Program-made: the position numbers and the translations under genes | DNA from: Cohnella baijiui | Lineage (GTDB): Bacteria > Bacillota > Bacilli > Paenibacillales > Paenibacillaceae | Assembly: GCF_020731285.1 (NCBI RefSeq) | Contig: NZ_JAJFOW010000035.1 | Location: 1 to 64,000, forward strand | Reading direction: 5' to 3' | DNA length: 64,000 nucleotides | The notes under the pieces: generated by a model | The model's database searches: none | Told to the model about the DNA's origin: nothing | Seen by the model: the letters and a program-made list of their open reading frames with translations, nothing else | Shown here: positions 63,453 through 64,000 of the stretch, piece by piece | Position numbering within the stretch: position 1 is the stretch's first letter | Layout of the letters: each line of letters opens with the position of its first letter

Positions 63453-64000
63453 GCTCGGTAATCCACCCCTCTATAGGGCTTCGCTGCGTAGGCCGCCGTC
63501 CCCGCCAGCTCAGGCCTGGGCGGCGCAGCTCCGGCCTCCGGCGCTTCGCCGCCGGTACCGAGCTCCGCCGGTTTGGGATAGGGCGCCGCCGTGAGGGATA
63601 GAAGCCGGTATCCCGCCTCCTGCAAACCGGCGGCCGCTTCCCCGCGGGCGGCCTCCACCAGCTCCGCGACCCAAGGCCGATCGTTCAGCAGCCGGAGCGA
63701 CACCGCCTTGTCGACGACCTGCACGTCGACGAGCGTATCGCCGAGGTGCCGCATCTTCAGATCGAACAGCAGCCGGCAGTTGCTCGCGTCCCATTCGCCC
63801 TTGCGTCCGCGCCGCGTCTCGACGCGCACGGTGGCGGTCGTGTCGCCGTCCTGTCCGCGAAGCGGAATGAACAGCGTCATGTGGCTCATCATCGCCGTGT
63901 TTTGCCGTTCGGCGGACAGCAGGAGCTGCTGGCCCGTAATCTGCTGCGCAAGCCCTTGGGCGGCTTCCTTGAGCGCAGGCGGCGCGTCGTCCATTGCGGC
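63449..64000 (-). CDS. FliK C-domain-like protein (YlqG-like), 3' part only
   Basis: The frame is open through the right edge, so only the C-terminal 183 or so residues are seen; an internal ATG is at 63994. The segment LLFDLKMRHLGDTLVDVQVV, then AVSLRLLNDRPWVAELVEAA, then LQEAGYRL, follows the pattern of the FliK hook-length C-domain (beta strands, LG turn, two helices). A Pro/Ala-rich tail follows. It overlaps the FlhB-tail gene, mirroring the FliK-FlhB functional pair. B. subtilis ylqG is at this position. The FliK similarity is inferred from pattern. Confidence 0.75.
   Translation of the reverse strand, partial: AAMDDAPPALKEAAQGLAQQITGQQLLLSAERQNTAMMSHMTLFIPLRGQDGDTTATVRVETRRGRKGEWDASNCRLLFDLKMRHLGDTLVDVQVVDKAVSLRLLNDRPWVAELVEAARGEAAAGLQEAGYRLLSLTAAPYPKPAELGTGGEAPEAGAAPPRPELAGTAAYAAKPYRGVDYRA

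Overview
The window is one contiguous stretch of a high-GC Firmicutes chromosome. Gene order follows the Bacillus subtilis ylqG-ylqH-sucCD-...-fla/che-...-nusA-infB region almost gene for gene, and nearly everything lies on the minus strand. PolC-type polymerase, CodY, HslUV next to codY, CheC/CheD, FliY and a SwrB-like protein all indicate Bacilli. The high GC, FapA inside the operon and several extra small flagellar-locus proteins suggest a Paenibacillaceae member (Paenibacillus/Cohnella-like). The family assignment is an inference from style and was not searched.

In transcription order (high to low coordinates): the 3' end of a FliK-like gene, a stand-alone FlhB-tail protein, a YraN-type nuclease-like protein and comM lie at 64000-60950. 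A small plus-strand membrane gene, then sucC-sucD, dprA, topA, trmFO, hslV-hslU and codY follow down to 50359, where a strong terminator ends that block. The fla/che operon runs from flgB (50124) to a terminator at 18352-18382. It holds about 31.8 kb of closely packed or overlapping genes: rod, MS ring, switch, export apparatus, hook assembly, CheY/CheB/CheA/CheW/CheC/CheD, FlhF/FlhG, SigD, FapA and SwrB-like. rpsB-tsf-pyrH-frr-uppS-cdsA-dxr-rseP-proS, then polC, then rimP-nusA-rnpM-ylxQ-infB, complete the window. infB is cut by the left edge.

The main departures from the B. subtilis plan are these. A two-gene plus-strand insert (membrane coiled-coil protein and phosphodiester glycosidase) lies between rpsB and the end of fla/che. 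ProRS is of the archaeal/eukaryotic type at the usual proS locus. xerC is absent between trmFO and hslV. Small proteins are added around sigD and swrB, and comM and yraN are inserted near sucC. Low-complexity expansions are conspicuous in IF-2, CheB, FlhF and FliY.

Regulatory structure is readable in several places. polC has its own sigma-A promoter and a terminator hairpin inside its leader just before the ribosome binding site. rimP and rpsB have good promoters. tsf is flanked by two intrinsic terminators. No tRNA, rRNA, CRISPR array, insertion sequence or prophage was seen. The candidate for a poorly understood system is the FliK-like/FlhB-tail pair at the right edge, outside the flagellar operon.
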